From Labilibaculum sp. (GTDB lineage Bacteria > Bacteroidota > Bacteroidia > Bacteroidales > Marinifilaceae), in assembly GCA_016743925.1 (NCBI GenBank), contig JADGFH010000097.1, forward strand, positions 1 to 10,645: a DNA stretch of 10,645 nucleotides, written 5' to 3'. Shown here one piece after another: positions 1 to 6,881 of the stretch; within the stretch, counting starts at the first letter, position 1, and the number at the start of each line of letters is the position of its first letter. The notes under the pieces were generated by a model. That model did not search any database. It saw only the letters and a program-made list of their open reading frames with translations, and was not told the DNA's origin. A program made the position numbers and the translations under genes.

Positions 1-84
1 ATACATCAAGAGAAAATTTGGATTGAAAGTAAACTAGGAAAGGGGTCTACTTTTTATTTTACGATGCCTTATAGTCCTAACTAG
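1..84 (+). CDS. Sensor histidine kinase, C-terminal end (partial)
   Basis: Only the last 27 codons are in the window, read in frame from base 1 to a TAG at 82-84. The peptide contains IWIESKLGKGSTFYFTMP, which matches the end of the HATPase_c domain of two-component histidine kinases. GKGS is the G2-box glycine segment that closes over ATP, and the F-x-F-T-x-P strand usually ends the domain. The protein stops 9 residues after that strand, so nothing suggests a C-terminal receiver domain. Sensor domain, phospho-accepting histidine and signal are all upstream of the window. No response regulator gene follows, so its partner and any link to the downstream surface genes are unknown. Family assignment is firm although the fragment is short. 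Confidence 0.85.
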   Translation: MHQEKIWIESKLGKGSTFYFTMPYSPN

Positions 85-128
85 ATTTTCAGTGAAAATT
101 TATTGTGTTTGGTCTAAATTAGCAGAAT

Positions 129-596
129 TCAACTCATAAATGCAACTTCTGCGTTATATAATAATTTTCCCATTACAAATATAGGATTTTCATAGTCAAA
201 TCTTTTTCTAGGTCTGATGTTTAGTATCTTTTGAACCTCTTTAATCCTTAGTTCTGTAATCTTTGTAAAGTCACTACCTTTTGGGAAAAACTGCCTAATT
301 AATCCATTTAAATTCTCGTTTGATCCTCTTTCCCATGAGTGATATGGTCTAGCAAAGTAGTAATCAATATTTAGAAACTCTTCGACTTTCTTATGCCCAG
401 CGAATTCTTTACCATTATCAGCTGTAATGGTATTAATATACGGTATCCATTAACCTTCTAACAACTCATTAATCGCATCCGTCACAACTTCGGACTCCTT
501 TGATGCTACTTTTCTCATCTTCAATACACCAGGAGTTTTGTCAGGGATGCTGATTCTTAGATTTTTACACTCTTTGATTCTCTTGTTTTTATATGT
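129..596 (-). pseudogene. IS30-family transposase remnant, C-terminal half with an in-frame stop
   Basis: On the minus strand a single frame encodes the C-terminal catalytic half of an IS30-type DDE transposase. Visible landmarks in order are KTPGVLKMRKVASKESEVV, TITADNGKEFAGHKK (second catalytic aspartate in the DNGKEF motif), YFARPYHSWERGSNENLNG (catalytic glutamate in the NEN motif), and RPRKRFDYENP near the end, finishing with a TGA at 129-131. A TAA at 450-452 interrupts this frame just before the WIPYINTITADNGKEF segment, so the protein would be cut in two. The N-terminal helix-turn-helix region is absent, and the usual first-aspartate segment (DTIIGKN-like) is not seen: codons around 565-593 resemble the linker before the catalytic core but run almost directly into KTPGVL. 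This suggests an internal deletion as well as 5' truncation. The element is presumably immobile. The right-hand limit (about 596) is approximate; an open frame continues to 650 but is not recognisably transposase. Confidence 0.85.
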
Positions 597-738
597 AAAA
601 TCTGCATAATATAAATATATGTATTTGCATAAAATATCGAGAATATGCACTTGAGAACAAAAAAATAAGGCGAATAGCTTTACTTATTAAATTTGTGGCA
701 TAAATGGTAAAAAAAAGTGTATTCGAATCTAAGTTGCT

Positions 739-806
739 AGAAATGATTATTTAAGGTGTAAGTTATGAAATGTATTTTTCATTACTAATCATAATTAATC
801 ATTTCT
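739..806. repeat. Nested inverted repeat (11-bp perfect outer arms, inner hairpin)
   Basis: AGAAATGATTA at 739-749 is the exact reverse complement of TAATCATTTCT at 796-806. Inside lies a second hairpin, ATGAAA at 765-770 with TTTCAT at 777-782, extendable across one mismatch to GT/AC. The motif TAATCAT occurs twice in the right half (787-793 and 796-802). No T-tract follows, so it is not a typical intrinsic terminator. It could be a structured transcript, a cruciform, a regulator site or the trace of a small mobile element. AT-rich DNA makes such dyads easier by chance, although 11 perfect base pairs is long. Confidence 0.5.
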
Positions 807-979
807 GTTTTTGCATAGAATTCAGATTATGTGTGTGGATTTTATGGCTATTCCACTTTAGATGGCATTATGGGTTGTTTAATTAAAACATCATTTATTA
901 AGTGAAATGGTTAGTTAAGCTTTTCCAAACAGAAAAAGTACAGTTTACTTCTAGTGAGTCGTGTTATACCAATTCACTT

Positions 980-987
980 TAGTTTTG
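980..987 (+). promoter_or_regulatory. Possible Bacteroidota -7 promoter element
   Basis: TAGTTTTG matches the Bacteroidota sigma-ABfr -7 consensus TAnnTTTG at every fixed position. No TTTG-like -33 box lies 19-21 nt upstream, so only half of a promoter is visible. If used, transcription would start near 991-995, giving a leader of about 140 nt before the gene at 1132 that includes the dyad at 1034-1047. A chance match is quite possible in this AT-rich DNA. Confidence 0.25.
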
Positions 988-1033
988 GACATAAATATAA
1001 GGGGTGTAATGCTGATGTGTATTGAGCTGAGTC

Positions 1034-1047
1034 GCAAGTGAACTTGC
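1034..1047. promoter_or_regulatory. Short perfect dyad, possible operator or leader hairpin
   Basis: GCAAGT at 1034-1039 and ACTTGC at 1042-1047 form a perfect 6-bp dyad with a 2-nt centre. The spacing fits a dimeric DNA-binding protein better than an RNA hairpin, because a 2-nt loop is too tight unless the closing pair opens. It lies about 85 nt before the first gene of the surface cluster. There is no direct evidence of function. Confidence 0.25.
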
Positions 1048-1096
1048 AAATTGATGACTTAAACGAAACAATAATTGGTATTATTCAGTCGGTTTT

Positions 1097-1111
1097 AGGA
1101 AGGTTATGTGA
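1097..1111 (+). promoter_or_regulatory. Shine-Dalgarno-like AGGAAGG followed by the start-stop pair ATGTGA
   Basis: AGGAAGG (1097-1103) is a good ribosome binding site, uncommon in Bacteroidota, where start regions are usually just A-rich. Two nucleotides later comes ATG (1106-1108) followed at once by TGA, a one-codon reading frame. The overlapping GTG at 1108 is in frame with the downstream gene and would add 8 residues (starting MTIKIKLY) before its signal peptide. The site therefore either sets a GTG start for the gene, or loads ribosomes at a minimal upstream frame 21 nt before the ATG at 1132, or is incidental. Confidence 0.3.
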
Positions 1112-1131
1112 CAATAAAAATAAAGTTATAC

Positions 1132-2322
1132 ATGAAAAAAAGATACATTTTAATTATTATTCTTTTTAACACTTATCTATCATATGGACAAGGTGTTGAT
1201 CTTTTCATTAAGGATGTAGGCATAATCATTAAAGGGGGTGTTTGTTTACAGGGAGATTTTTTTGATGAATCGAATGGAGGTTTGACAGTTGTAGGTGACT
1301 TATGTTTTAAGAATTTATCAGAAAATGAGTTTGTCTTTTCTTCGAGATCAGATTATGCTAAAACACAATTATGTTTTAAGGGTAGCGCTAATTCTTACTT
1401 AGAGGCAGATAATGTCAGTTTTATGAGCTTGGAACTGAATATGCCTGACTCCGATCTTTACTTAAGTGGTGATTTATCCTTAAGTAATAGCTTATCTCTT
1501 TTTTCAGGACGTGTATTACATGGCAGTTACGAAGGAGAAGTGAGTTTGACTAATTCATCTGAATCTTCTATTGTGTTTAATAATGTTAAAAACAACACCA
1601 GTTATTTGGCAGTGAAGTTGAATAGGGCTGTTGTGCCGGGTAACGAGTATTATTATCCAATGGGTGACGAAAAGGCTTATCATCCTTTTATTATCTCGGA
1701 TATTGATGTTGAAAATAATATAAAGCTTTCCTATTCTCCAACTCTGGATGAAGAGTGGGCTGATGCTACAGGAAATAATGATTTTGTTTTTCCTACTTCG
1801 GGAGCTTGGTTGGTAGAGAATAATGGTTTTGAAACTTCCTTTAAAACAAGTTTGTCAATTGTTGATGATGCAGGGCTTGAGTTAGATGAGAAGCATGCTT
1901 TGTTTTATGTTTCGGATCCACCAATATATTCTGCGAATTCTGTTGTTGATAGGGATGTGAAATTTGAAAATTCTTATATGCGTAGTGGGTTGCGTAATGG
2001 CGCAGGTTTGTATGCTCTTGTCGAATCTAAGTTTGGAGTAACACCCGAAGGCGATGATATTAATTTGGTAAATACTATAGTGGTGAATAATACATTTCCT
2101 TCTTGTTTTATAATCCCTGAAATGTCAAAATACAAACGAATTGAATTTAAAGTGTATGATTCGTGGGGACGTGTTGTTTTTTCCAGTAAGGAATATGCCA
2201 ATGATTTTAATTGTAAAAATTATCCGAATGGAACATATTATTATCATATGATTGCAATTTTACTTGATGGAAAAGAGATTGTGAAGGATGATATAATTGA
2301 GGTGGTAAGAGAGAATGATTAG
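1132..2322 (+). CDS. Secreted protein with T9SS type B (CHU_C / gliding-motility-type) C-terminal domain
   Basis: A 396-residue exported protein. I chose ATG 1132 because it opens directly into a classic signal peptide (MKKRYILIIILFNTYLSYGQ, cleavage near residue 20); a GTG at 1108 would add 8 residues and has a better ribosome site. Residues about 25-150 are beta-rich, with alternating short strands and repeated 'GD' turns (LQGDFF, VVGDLCF, LSGDLSL), like the head of many Bacteroidota surface proteins. YYYPMGDEKAYHPFIIS (about 172-188) resembles the 'FPVG...YxP' motif of that group. Residues about 304-392 look like a type B T9SS sorting domain: TPEGDDIN replaces the usual TPNGDGIND, then VYDSWGRVVF (usual NRWGxxVF), then YPNGTYYYH (usual LPxGTYYY). 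The domain is degenerate, with several consensus positions changed. It is followed 75 nt later by a PorP/SprF-family gene, the usual partner of type B substrates. Predicted location: cell surface or medium. Specific function unknown. Confidence 0.8.
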   Translation: MKKRYILIIILFNTYLSYGQGVDLFIKDVGIIIKGGVCLQGDFFDESNGGLTVVGDLCFKNLSENEFVFSSRSDYAKTQLCFKGSANSYLEADNVSFMSLELNMPDSDLYLSGDLSLSNSLSLFSGRVLHGSYEGEVSLTNSSESSIVFNNVKNNTSYLAVKLNRAVVPGNEYYYPMGDEKAYHPFIISDIDVENNIKLSYSPTLDEEWADATGNNDFVFPTSGAWLVENNGFETSFKTSLSIVDDAGLELDEKHALFYVSDPPIYSANSVVDRDVKFENSYMRSGLRNGAGLYALVESKFGVTPEGDDINLVNTIVVNNTFPSCFIIPEMSKYKRIEFKVYDSWGRVVFSSKEYANDFNCKNYPNGTYYYHMIAILLDGKEIVKDDIIEVVREND

Positions 2323-2347
2323 TTTTTGCCTGACAGAAAATGTTTGT

Positions 2348-2377
2348 CTTGAAATTATAAACAGGCTTTTTAGTTTG
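2348..2377 (+). promoter_or_regulatory. Weak candidate promoter before the PorP/SprF gene
   Basis: In the 75-nt gap, TTAGTTTG (2370-2377) matches the Bacteroidota -7 consensus TAnnTTTG with one mismatch, and CTTG (2348-2351) lies 18 nt upstream where a TTTG-type -33 box is expected. If real, transcription would begin about 15 nt before the start codon at 2398. It would allow the porin-like gene and those after it to be expressed apart from the first gene. Both boxes are imperfect and the spacing is short. Confidence 0.2.
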
Positions 2378-2397
2378 TCTGGATAAAAATAAAACGA

Positions 2398-3387
2398 ATG
2401 AAAGTAGTAAAGGTTATAAGTTTTTCAATTTTAATGGTTTGTGGCTGTTTTTTTACTGCAAGGGCGCAGTTTGAATCCTCGTCGCCATCCATACCAAAGC
2501 AGGAATATTTTAATCCCGCATTTAACGCTTATAAAACCTATGGATCATTAAATATGATGCAGAGATCGCAGTGGGTGAATAAAAATGCTTTTACACCGAA
2601 AATGTTTGCAACAAATATTTTTATCCCCACGAAAAAACAAGGATTGGGATTTGGAGGAACATTGGTTTCTGAAGATATTGGATTGCGAACTAAGAATACT
2701 TTTTTGGTGTCGGTATCACAGGGGGTTAGAATAGGTTATAATTCTTATTTGGCAATAGGTATTGGTTTGGGTGTTGAAATTGAGTCGTATCAGAAATCAA
2801 AGATGAGATACTATCCCGAAGTTTCATTCAATAATGTGAAGTTGAATTCTACTCGGTCAGTTATTAGTTTGGGTGCAATGGCATTGCTTCGTAATTATTT
2901 TGTGGGGATAAGCACAAATTTAAGAGTGAATGATCAGGATTTTGATTTTACTTACTTAACTGGTTTTGATGTTTGTGCAGGTCGTGTTTACATTCTAAAT
3001 CCCGATTATGTTTTTCGCTCGACAATAGTTGCAAAATATTATAAAGAAACGCGTTATAATGTAGATAAGAAGATGATAGAAGAACAGTTTGTTCCTCCAG
3101 TTATTGATTGGTCTCTGTCTTGTTTGTTCTATAATAAGATGTGGGTAAGCGCTGGACTTCGTTTTAATCAGGCAGCTACAATTATGGTTAGTTATAGAAT
3201 TAATAAATTAATCAGTTTAGGCGTTAAGTATGAGCCAGGCTTGGGTAGTGGTTATAATCGGTATAATTCACAAGGAATTTATTTAACCTACAATTTTGGT
3301 AAAAGAAATTCGAGAGGTCTTTTGCGTAAGGGTGTGTTTTCACGTAGTTCACGAGTTAACAATCCATTAAACGAATATATGTATTAG
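2398..3387 (+). CDS. PorP/SprF family type IX secretion outer-membrane protein
   Basis: A 329-residue protein of typical PorP/SprF length (about 300-350). A signal peptide occupies residues 1-23 (cleavage after ARA, before QFESS). The early region follows the family pattern: FNPAFNAYKTYGSLNMMQRS (usual 'NPAyaG...yR'), then QW, then PK, then KKQGLGFGGTLVSEDIG (usual 'lGlGg...D.iG'). The rest alternates glycine- and aromatic-rich strands as in an outer-membrane beta-barrel, ending with a strand containing IYLTYNFG. In known T9SSs, family members work with PorK/L/M/N-type components, and SprF-type paralogues are needed for secretion or attachment of type B (CHU_C) substrates such as SprB. The neighbouring gene encodes such a protein, so a dedicated partnership is a reasonable inference. 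The C-terminal tail after the last strand (about residues 305-329, rich in R and S) is polar. One nucleotide separates it from the next gene, so translational coupling is likely. Confidence 0.88.
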   Translation: MKVVKVISFSILMVCGCFFTARAQFESSSPSIPKQEYFNPAFNAYKTYGSLNMMQRSQWVNKNAFTPKMFATNIFIPTKKQGLGFGGTLVSEDIGLRTKNTFLVSVSQGVRIGYNSYLAIGIGLGVEIESYQKSKMRYYPEVSFNNVKLNSTRSVISLGAMALLRNYFVGISTNLRVNDQDFDFTYLTGFDVCAGRVYILNPDYVFRSTIVAKYYKETRYNVDKKMIEEQFVPPVIDWSLSCLFYNKMWVSAGLRFNQAATIMVSYRINKLISLGVKYEPGLGSGYNRYNSQGIYLTYNFGKRNSRGLLRKGVFSRSSRVNNPLNEYMY

Positions 3388-3388
3388 T

Positions 3389-5254
3389 ATGAGAAAATTT
3401 GTTTTTACAATATTGTTATCAGGTTTGTTTGTTTCTGGATTTGCTCAAGAAATATGGAGTTTAGAGGCAATTGCCAAGGAGATGCCTATAGAGGAATATG
3501 GTTCGTATGTTTTAACCTTGACCAAATATAGAAAACTTCAATCAATTGCTCTTGAGTGCAACAAATCTGGAGAGTATGAAAAAGCAGTATTGGCTTACCA
3601 ATACATGGCTGATGAGTTTATCGGAAAAATGAACAAAAAGGATGTTGCAAATTTCTATGGGTGTTTGTTAGTAACAGGTAGGATAGATGATGTGCCTTAC
3701 GAAGGCTTACAGAAATTTAGTAAAGATTTTATCGATTTGTTGAAAATTGCACGAATAAGAAGAGACGTTCGTGATGACGTTGACGAATCGGATACCGAGC
3801 ATGTTAAACGTATGAACAATAAAGCAACATTAACTTTTGGATATACATTACAGCAACAGAATAAGCTGAGTATGTACAGTGATTCTTTAAATCAGCTTTT
3901 CTCCTATGATTTGACCAGTAAAGGATTTAGGAATCCCGAGCTTGTTGAACATGGCTTTAAGGACAGATACAAGGTGTTGGCTATGGAAAAAGGGAAGGGG
4001 GAAACTTGCATGTATACCATTTTCGATGCTGATTTGGGTTTGTATAAGATTGAAATAGTAGGTGATGATTTGCCAGCATTTGAATACAATTCAAGATACT
4101 TCTCTGTAGCTATGCCTTGGTTCGATTCTAAAACGGAAAGCCTGTTTTTTTGTTCTGATGATAAAAAAGGCTACGGAGGATGGGATATTTATCATAGCAA
4201 GCTCGATAAGAAGAAATGGTTGAAGCCTGAACTGCTTGACGAAAGCGTGAATTCGACTTTAAACGAAATGTTCCCTAGTGTAGATGATGATATGTTGTTG
4301 TTTAGCAGTAATGGGCGAAAAGGAAAAGGTGGGCTGGATAATTATGCTTTTGATATGGTGAATAAAATATCATATAATTTGTTCGATTGCAATACTGCAT
4401 TGAACGATTATTGTATTCGCATGGTGAACGATAGTACGGACTTTTTTATCTGTCGTGAAAATAATATTATGAACGGGCGTTTTAATGATTTTTGGCAACG
4501 TGCTGTAAAAGAGGAGGATTTGGGTGCTGCAAGGGAGAGTCTTGCTTTGCGATTAAAACCATTTACGCTTGTGGTTCCAGAAATAAAAGCAGTAGAAATT
4601 CCTGAAATATATAATTTTGATTGTGGGGAGTCTATTTATTTTCCTTTCGATGAAGAGGTGTTTGATAAAAAGTTTAATGCTTATCTCGATCAGTGTCTTG
4701 AATATTTTTCTTCCATGAAAAATATAAAAGAAATTTTGATTTTTGGATCGGCTGACCCTTGTGGCGACGATACTTACAATTACCTGCTTTCCTTAAAACG
4801 AGCTCGCCGAATTATTGCTTATATGAAAAGACATTCGAGCAAGAATTTTACTTATCGTACCATTGTTTTGGGAGAGCAATTGTATAAAGAATCAGCACTT
4901 AAAACTAATGATGAGTATCGGGAAGTATTTTTTAGGGCAATCAATTTTAAATTGCCTTTTGATACTATGATTGCCGTGCCATTGCATTCCGAGGCAGCTT
5001 TAAATAAGCTTGCCGAACGTTATAATAATACCATTTGTGAATTGGAAAAGATAAATAAATTATTGACAATGAAAGAGATTGAAGGTGTTTCTCTGGTAGG
5101 TATTCAAACCATTCATAGGGTATATAATAAAGAAACACTTTTTGCTTTGGCCGTCCGCTATTCCTGTTCTGTAAAAGATATCATGTTGGTTAATGGGAAA
5201 ACGAGTTCGTTTATAAAGACTGGTGAACTACTTATAATTCCGCATGCCCAGTAA
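3389..5254 (+). CDS. PorE-like envelope protein: PD40-type repeats, OmpA-like domain, two LysM-like segments
   Basis: A 621-residue exported protein with a signal peptide at 1-19 (cleavage before Q20). A helical TPR-like part lies at about 45-100 (NKSGEYEKAVLAYQYMA). Residues about 238-322 carry PD40/WD40-like beta-propeller repeats, with CSDDKKGYGGWDIY (255-268) and SNGRKGKGGLDNY (307-319). Residues about 411-520 form an OmpA-like peptidoglycan-binding domain: D456 in GSADPCGDD and N464-x2-L467-S468-x2-R471-A472-x2-I475 match the family's diaminopimelate-binding signature. Then come two LysM-like segments: about 527-572 (LAERYNNTICELEKIN) and 574-619 (IHRVYNKETLFALAVRYSCSV ending GELLIIPHAQ), the first more degenerate. 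TPR, propeller and OmpA resemble PorE, the T9SS protein thought to tie the trans-envelope complex to peptidoglycan; the LysM pair is additional. With the PorP/SprF gene 1 nt upstream it probably forms a barrel-to-cell-wall anchoring pair. Functional link to T9SS is inferred. Confidence 0.82.
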   Translation: MRKFVFTILLSGLFVSGFAQEIWSLEAIAKEMPIEEYGSYVLTLTKYRKLQSIALECNKSGEYEKAVLAYQYMADEFIGKMNKKDVANFYGCLLVTGRIDDVPYEGLQKFSKDFIDLLKIARIRRDVRDDVDESDTEHVKRMNNKATLTFGYTLQQQNKLSMYSDSLNQLFSYDLTSKGFRNPELVEHGFKDRYKVLAMEKGKGETCMYTIFDADLGLYKIEIVGDDLPAFEYNSRYFSVAMPWFDSKTESLFFCSDDKKGYGGWDIYHSKLDKKKWLKPELLDESVNSTLNEMFPSVDDDMLLFSSNGRKGKGGLDNYAFDMVNKISYNLFDCNTALNDYCIRMVNDSTDFFICRENNIMNGRFNDFWQRAVKEEDLGAARESLALRLKPFTLVVPEIKAVEIPEIYNFDCGESIYFPFDEEVFDKKFNAYLDQCLEYFSSMKNIKEILIFGSADPCGDDTYNYLLSLKRARRIIAYMKRHSSKNFTYRTIVLGEQLYKESALKTNDEYREVFFRAINFKLPFDTMIAVPLHSEAALNKLAERYNNTICELEKINKLLTMKEIEGVSLVGIQTIHRVYNKETLFALAVRYSCSVKDIMLVNGKTSSFIKTGELLIIPHAQ

Positions 5255-5275
5255 GTACGGATAACTAAAATAAAT

Positions 5276-6775
5276 ATGATTGTTATGAATAAAAGGCTTT
5301 TAATAATTTTTGTTTTTGCGCTTTGTACTCTCCCTTCGCTTTATGCACAAGAGGGTGGTGTTAGTATAGGTAAAGGTCGCAAAATTGCTCACGGAAAAGC
5401 AATTCTAGAATTGGTTTCCGATTCGAAGGGACTTTTGATTCCTCGTTTAAATACGACTAATAGAGAGGCAATGTTTACTGCCGACGATGCTACAGCTGTT
5501 GGTTTAATGGTATTTGATATCGACGAAAGTGCATTTTTCTTTTACACTGGCAACAGCTGGAGTAAAATAGGTACAGGTTCTGCAATCTCTAATTTTGTTG
5601 AGACTGGTCTTGTAATACCTGATGTAATAGGACACCAAAAAGGGGAGTTGTTTTTCGAAACGACTACTAATAAATTAGCTGTATTCGATGGTGCAGTATG
5701 GCAAATGCTTGGCAACTCGGTAGTGCAGAGTCTCGAATCGGTTTTGGATAATGGTAATGATGCTGGAAGTAAGCTTATTACAAATTTGGGAAATCCTGTT
5801 AATCCTCTCGATGCGGTGAACAAAGATTATGTAGATAAAAAAGCACAATTAATTTCTGAAAAAAATCAGGCTAATGGATATGTAGGCTTGGGTAGCGATA
5901 AAAAAGTTGGTGCCGAATATTTACCTGGTATTACTTTAAGTGCCGTTAATGTTGAAAATAGCGAGGCCAGTCAATTGGCTTTAACAGCAAGTGAGGGCGA
6001 TCTGGTAATTCGTACTGATATTAATAAAACCTACGTGCACAATGGGGGTGCTGCGGGTGATATAACGGATTGGTCAGAACTGTTATTCACCAATTCGGTG
6101 ACTAGTGTTAATGGTAAAACAGGTAATGTTAGTCTTGGTATTACTGATATCAGTGCCTTAAAATCTTCTTTAGATTCTAAATTAGATGTCCCTGTTGGAC
6201 TTACCGATAAAATATTGATGATTGATAATACAGGGGCGATTACTTGGATTGCGCCATCTATTGTAACCGATACCGACGATCAAAATCTTAGTGAAGTTCT
6301 TAGCCAAGGAAACGATGCGTTAAACAAAACAATTACGGGTTTGGCTATTCCTACAAACGACACCGATGCTGCTACCAAAAAGTATGTAGACGATAAAACG
6401 TTGCAAGCCGATTGGGATCAGACTGACGTAGCAGCTACCGATTACATTAAAAACAAACCTAATTTATCAGTTGCTAGTTCTGATATTTATTATGGGGTAT
6501 TGGCTGCTTTGGGAAGTGTTAGCGAAAGCGATCTCACTGCTTTAACTACTGTAGCAACTAAAAATGGTTTGTTTGGGCAAAGTATTACTAGCACGCCTGG
6601 CTATTTTACTTTTGCTATGCCTGCAGGATGGCGTAAACCCTTCTTAAAAATTGATGGTGACGATACCTTGCTGGTGTTTTCTCCTAGTCAAAGCATTACT
6701 ATAAACAACATTGAGTATGTCGTTTGGCAAACCGATGTCTCTTTAATAGCCGGTTTAACGATTTTGGTGAACTAA
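5276..6775 (+). CDS. Secreted phage-tail-fibre-like modular surface protein
   Basis: A 499-residue protein with a signal peptide (cleavage near AQ at 24-25). ATG 5285 (MNKRLLIIF) is an equally good start. Residues about 28-98 form a Bacteroidota surface-protein head: VSIGKG...AILELVSDSKGLLIPRLN, then GLMVFDIDESAFFFYTGNSW. Next come modules typical of phage tail fibres: two 'N.DAxxK.YVD' repeats (NPLDAVNKDYVDKK at 175-189; NDTDAATKKYVDDK at 361-374), ANGYVGLGSDKKVGAEYLP (199-217), a SQLALTASEGDLVIRTDINK segment (232-251), SVNGKTGNVSL (277-287), and ADWDQTDVAATDYIKNKP (378-395). The C-terminal part (403-499) begins YYGVLAALGSVSESDL and contains GYFTFAMPAGWRKPF, related to the end of the next gene. 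No T9SS sorting domain is recognised. It starts 21 nt after the OmpA/LysM gene, so probably shares its transcript. No phage structural genes surround it, which argues for a host surface protein built from fibre modules. Role unknown; display or adhesion is inference. Confidence 0.75.
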   Translation: MIVMNKRLLIIFVFALCTLPSLYAQEGGVSIGKGRKIAHGKAILELVSDSKGLLIPRLNTTNREAMFTADDATAVGLMVFDIDESAFFFYTGNSWSKIGTGSAISNFVETGLVIPDVIGHQKGELFFETTTNKLAVFDGAVWQMLGNSVVQSLESVLDNGNDAGSKLITNLGNPVNPLDAVNKDYVDKKAQLISEKNQANGYVGLGSDKKVGAEYLPGITLSAVNVENSEASQLALTASEGDLVIRTDINKTYVHNGGAAGDITDWSELLFTNSVTSVNGKTGNVSLGITDISALKSSLDSKLDVPVGLTDKILMIDNTGAITWIAPSIVTDTDDQNLSEVLSQGNDALNKTITGLAIPTNDTDAATKKYVDDKTLQADWDQTDVAATDYIKNKPNLSVASSDIYYGVLAALGSVSESDLTALTTVATKNGLFGQSITSTPGYFTFAMPAGWRKPFLKIDGDDTLLVFSPSQSITINNIEYVVWQTDVSLIAGLTILVN

Positions 6776-6807
6776 AAGGTCTTTTTAATTAGAGTGTTTC
6801 GTTTACT

Positions 6808-6870
6808 GATGAAAGATGACAAGGCAATCATTTCCTGATTGCAAATTGCATAGGCAGGTGTTCTTTCATC
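6808..6870 (+). promoter_or_regulatory. Nested stem-loop in the gap between two surface genes
   Basis: GATGAAAGA (6808-6816) pairs perfectly with TCTTTCATC (6862-6870). Inside it GCAATCA (6824-6830) and TGATTGC (6836-6842) form a perfect 7-bp hairpin with a 5-nt loop. The strand after 6870 has no uninterrupted T-run, so it is not a standard intrinsic terminator. It may stabilise or process mRNA between the two genes, set their relative expression, or act in DNA form as a protein site. The two helices are clear in the sequence; the role is unknown. Confidence 0.5.
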
Positions 6871-6881
6871 TCATTATTATA

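Larger units (their letters stand above)
597..1131. other. Gene-free AT-rich intergenic stretch
   Basis: I find no credible coding region here on either strand. It separates the transposase remnant from the start of the surface-protein cluster. It contains a nested inverted repeat (739-806), a possible -7 promoter element (980-987), a short dyad (1034-1047) and a Shine-Dalgarno-like site with a start-stop codon pair (1097-1111), each listed separately. I see no tRNA, rRNA or CRISPR structure. Length and dyads suggest the regulatory region of the downstream cluster, mixed with insertion-sequence debris at its left end. Confidence 0.6.

Noticed and set aside
453..650. A separate 66-residue minus-strand protein.
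   Set aside because: Its C-terminal half continues in the same frame, past the TAA at 450-452, into clear IS30 transposase sequence. It is the broken 5' part of the remnant, not an independent gene.
688..695. TAAATTTG, a full match to the -7 consensus TAnnTTTG.
   Set aside because: No -33 box lies at the right distance and no gene follows within 400 nt. Such matches are frequent by chance in AT-rich DNA.
2328..2370. GCCTG ... CAGGC followed by TTTTT after the first surface gene, a possible terminator.
   Set aside because: The stem has only 5 bp with a loop of about 29 nt and little inner pairing, too weak to call.
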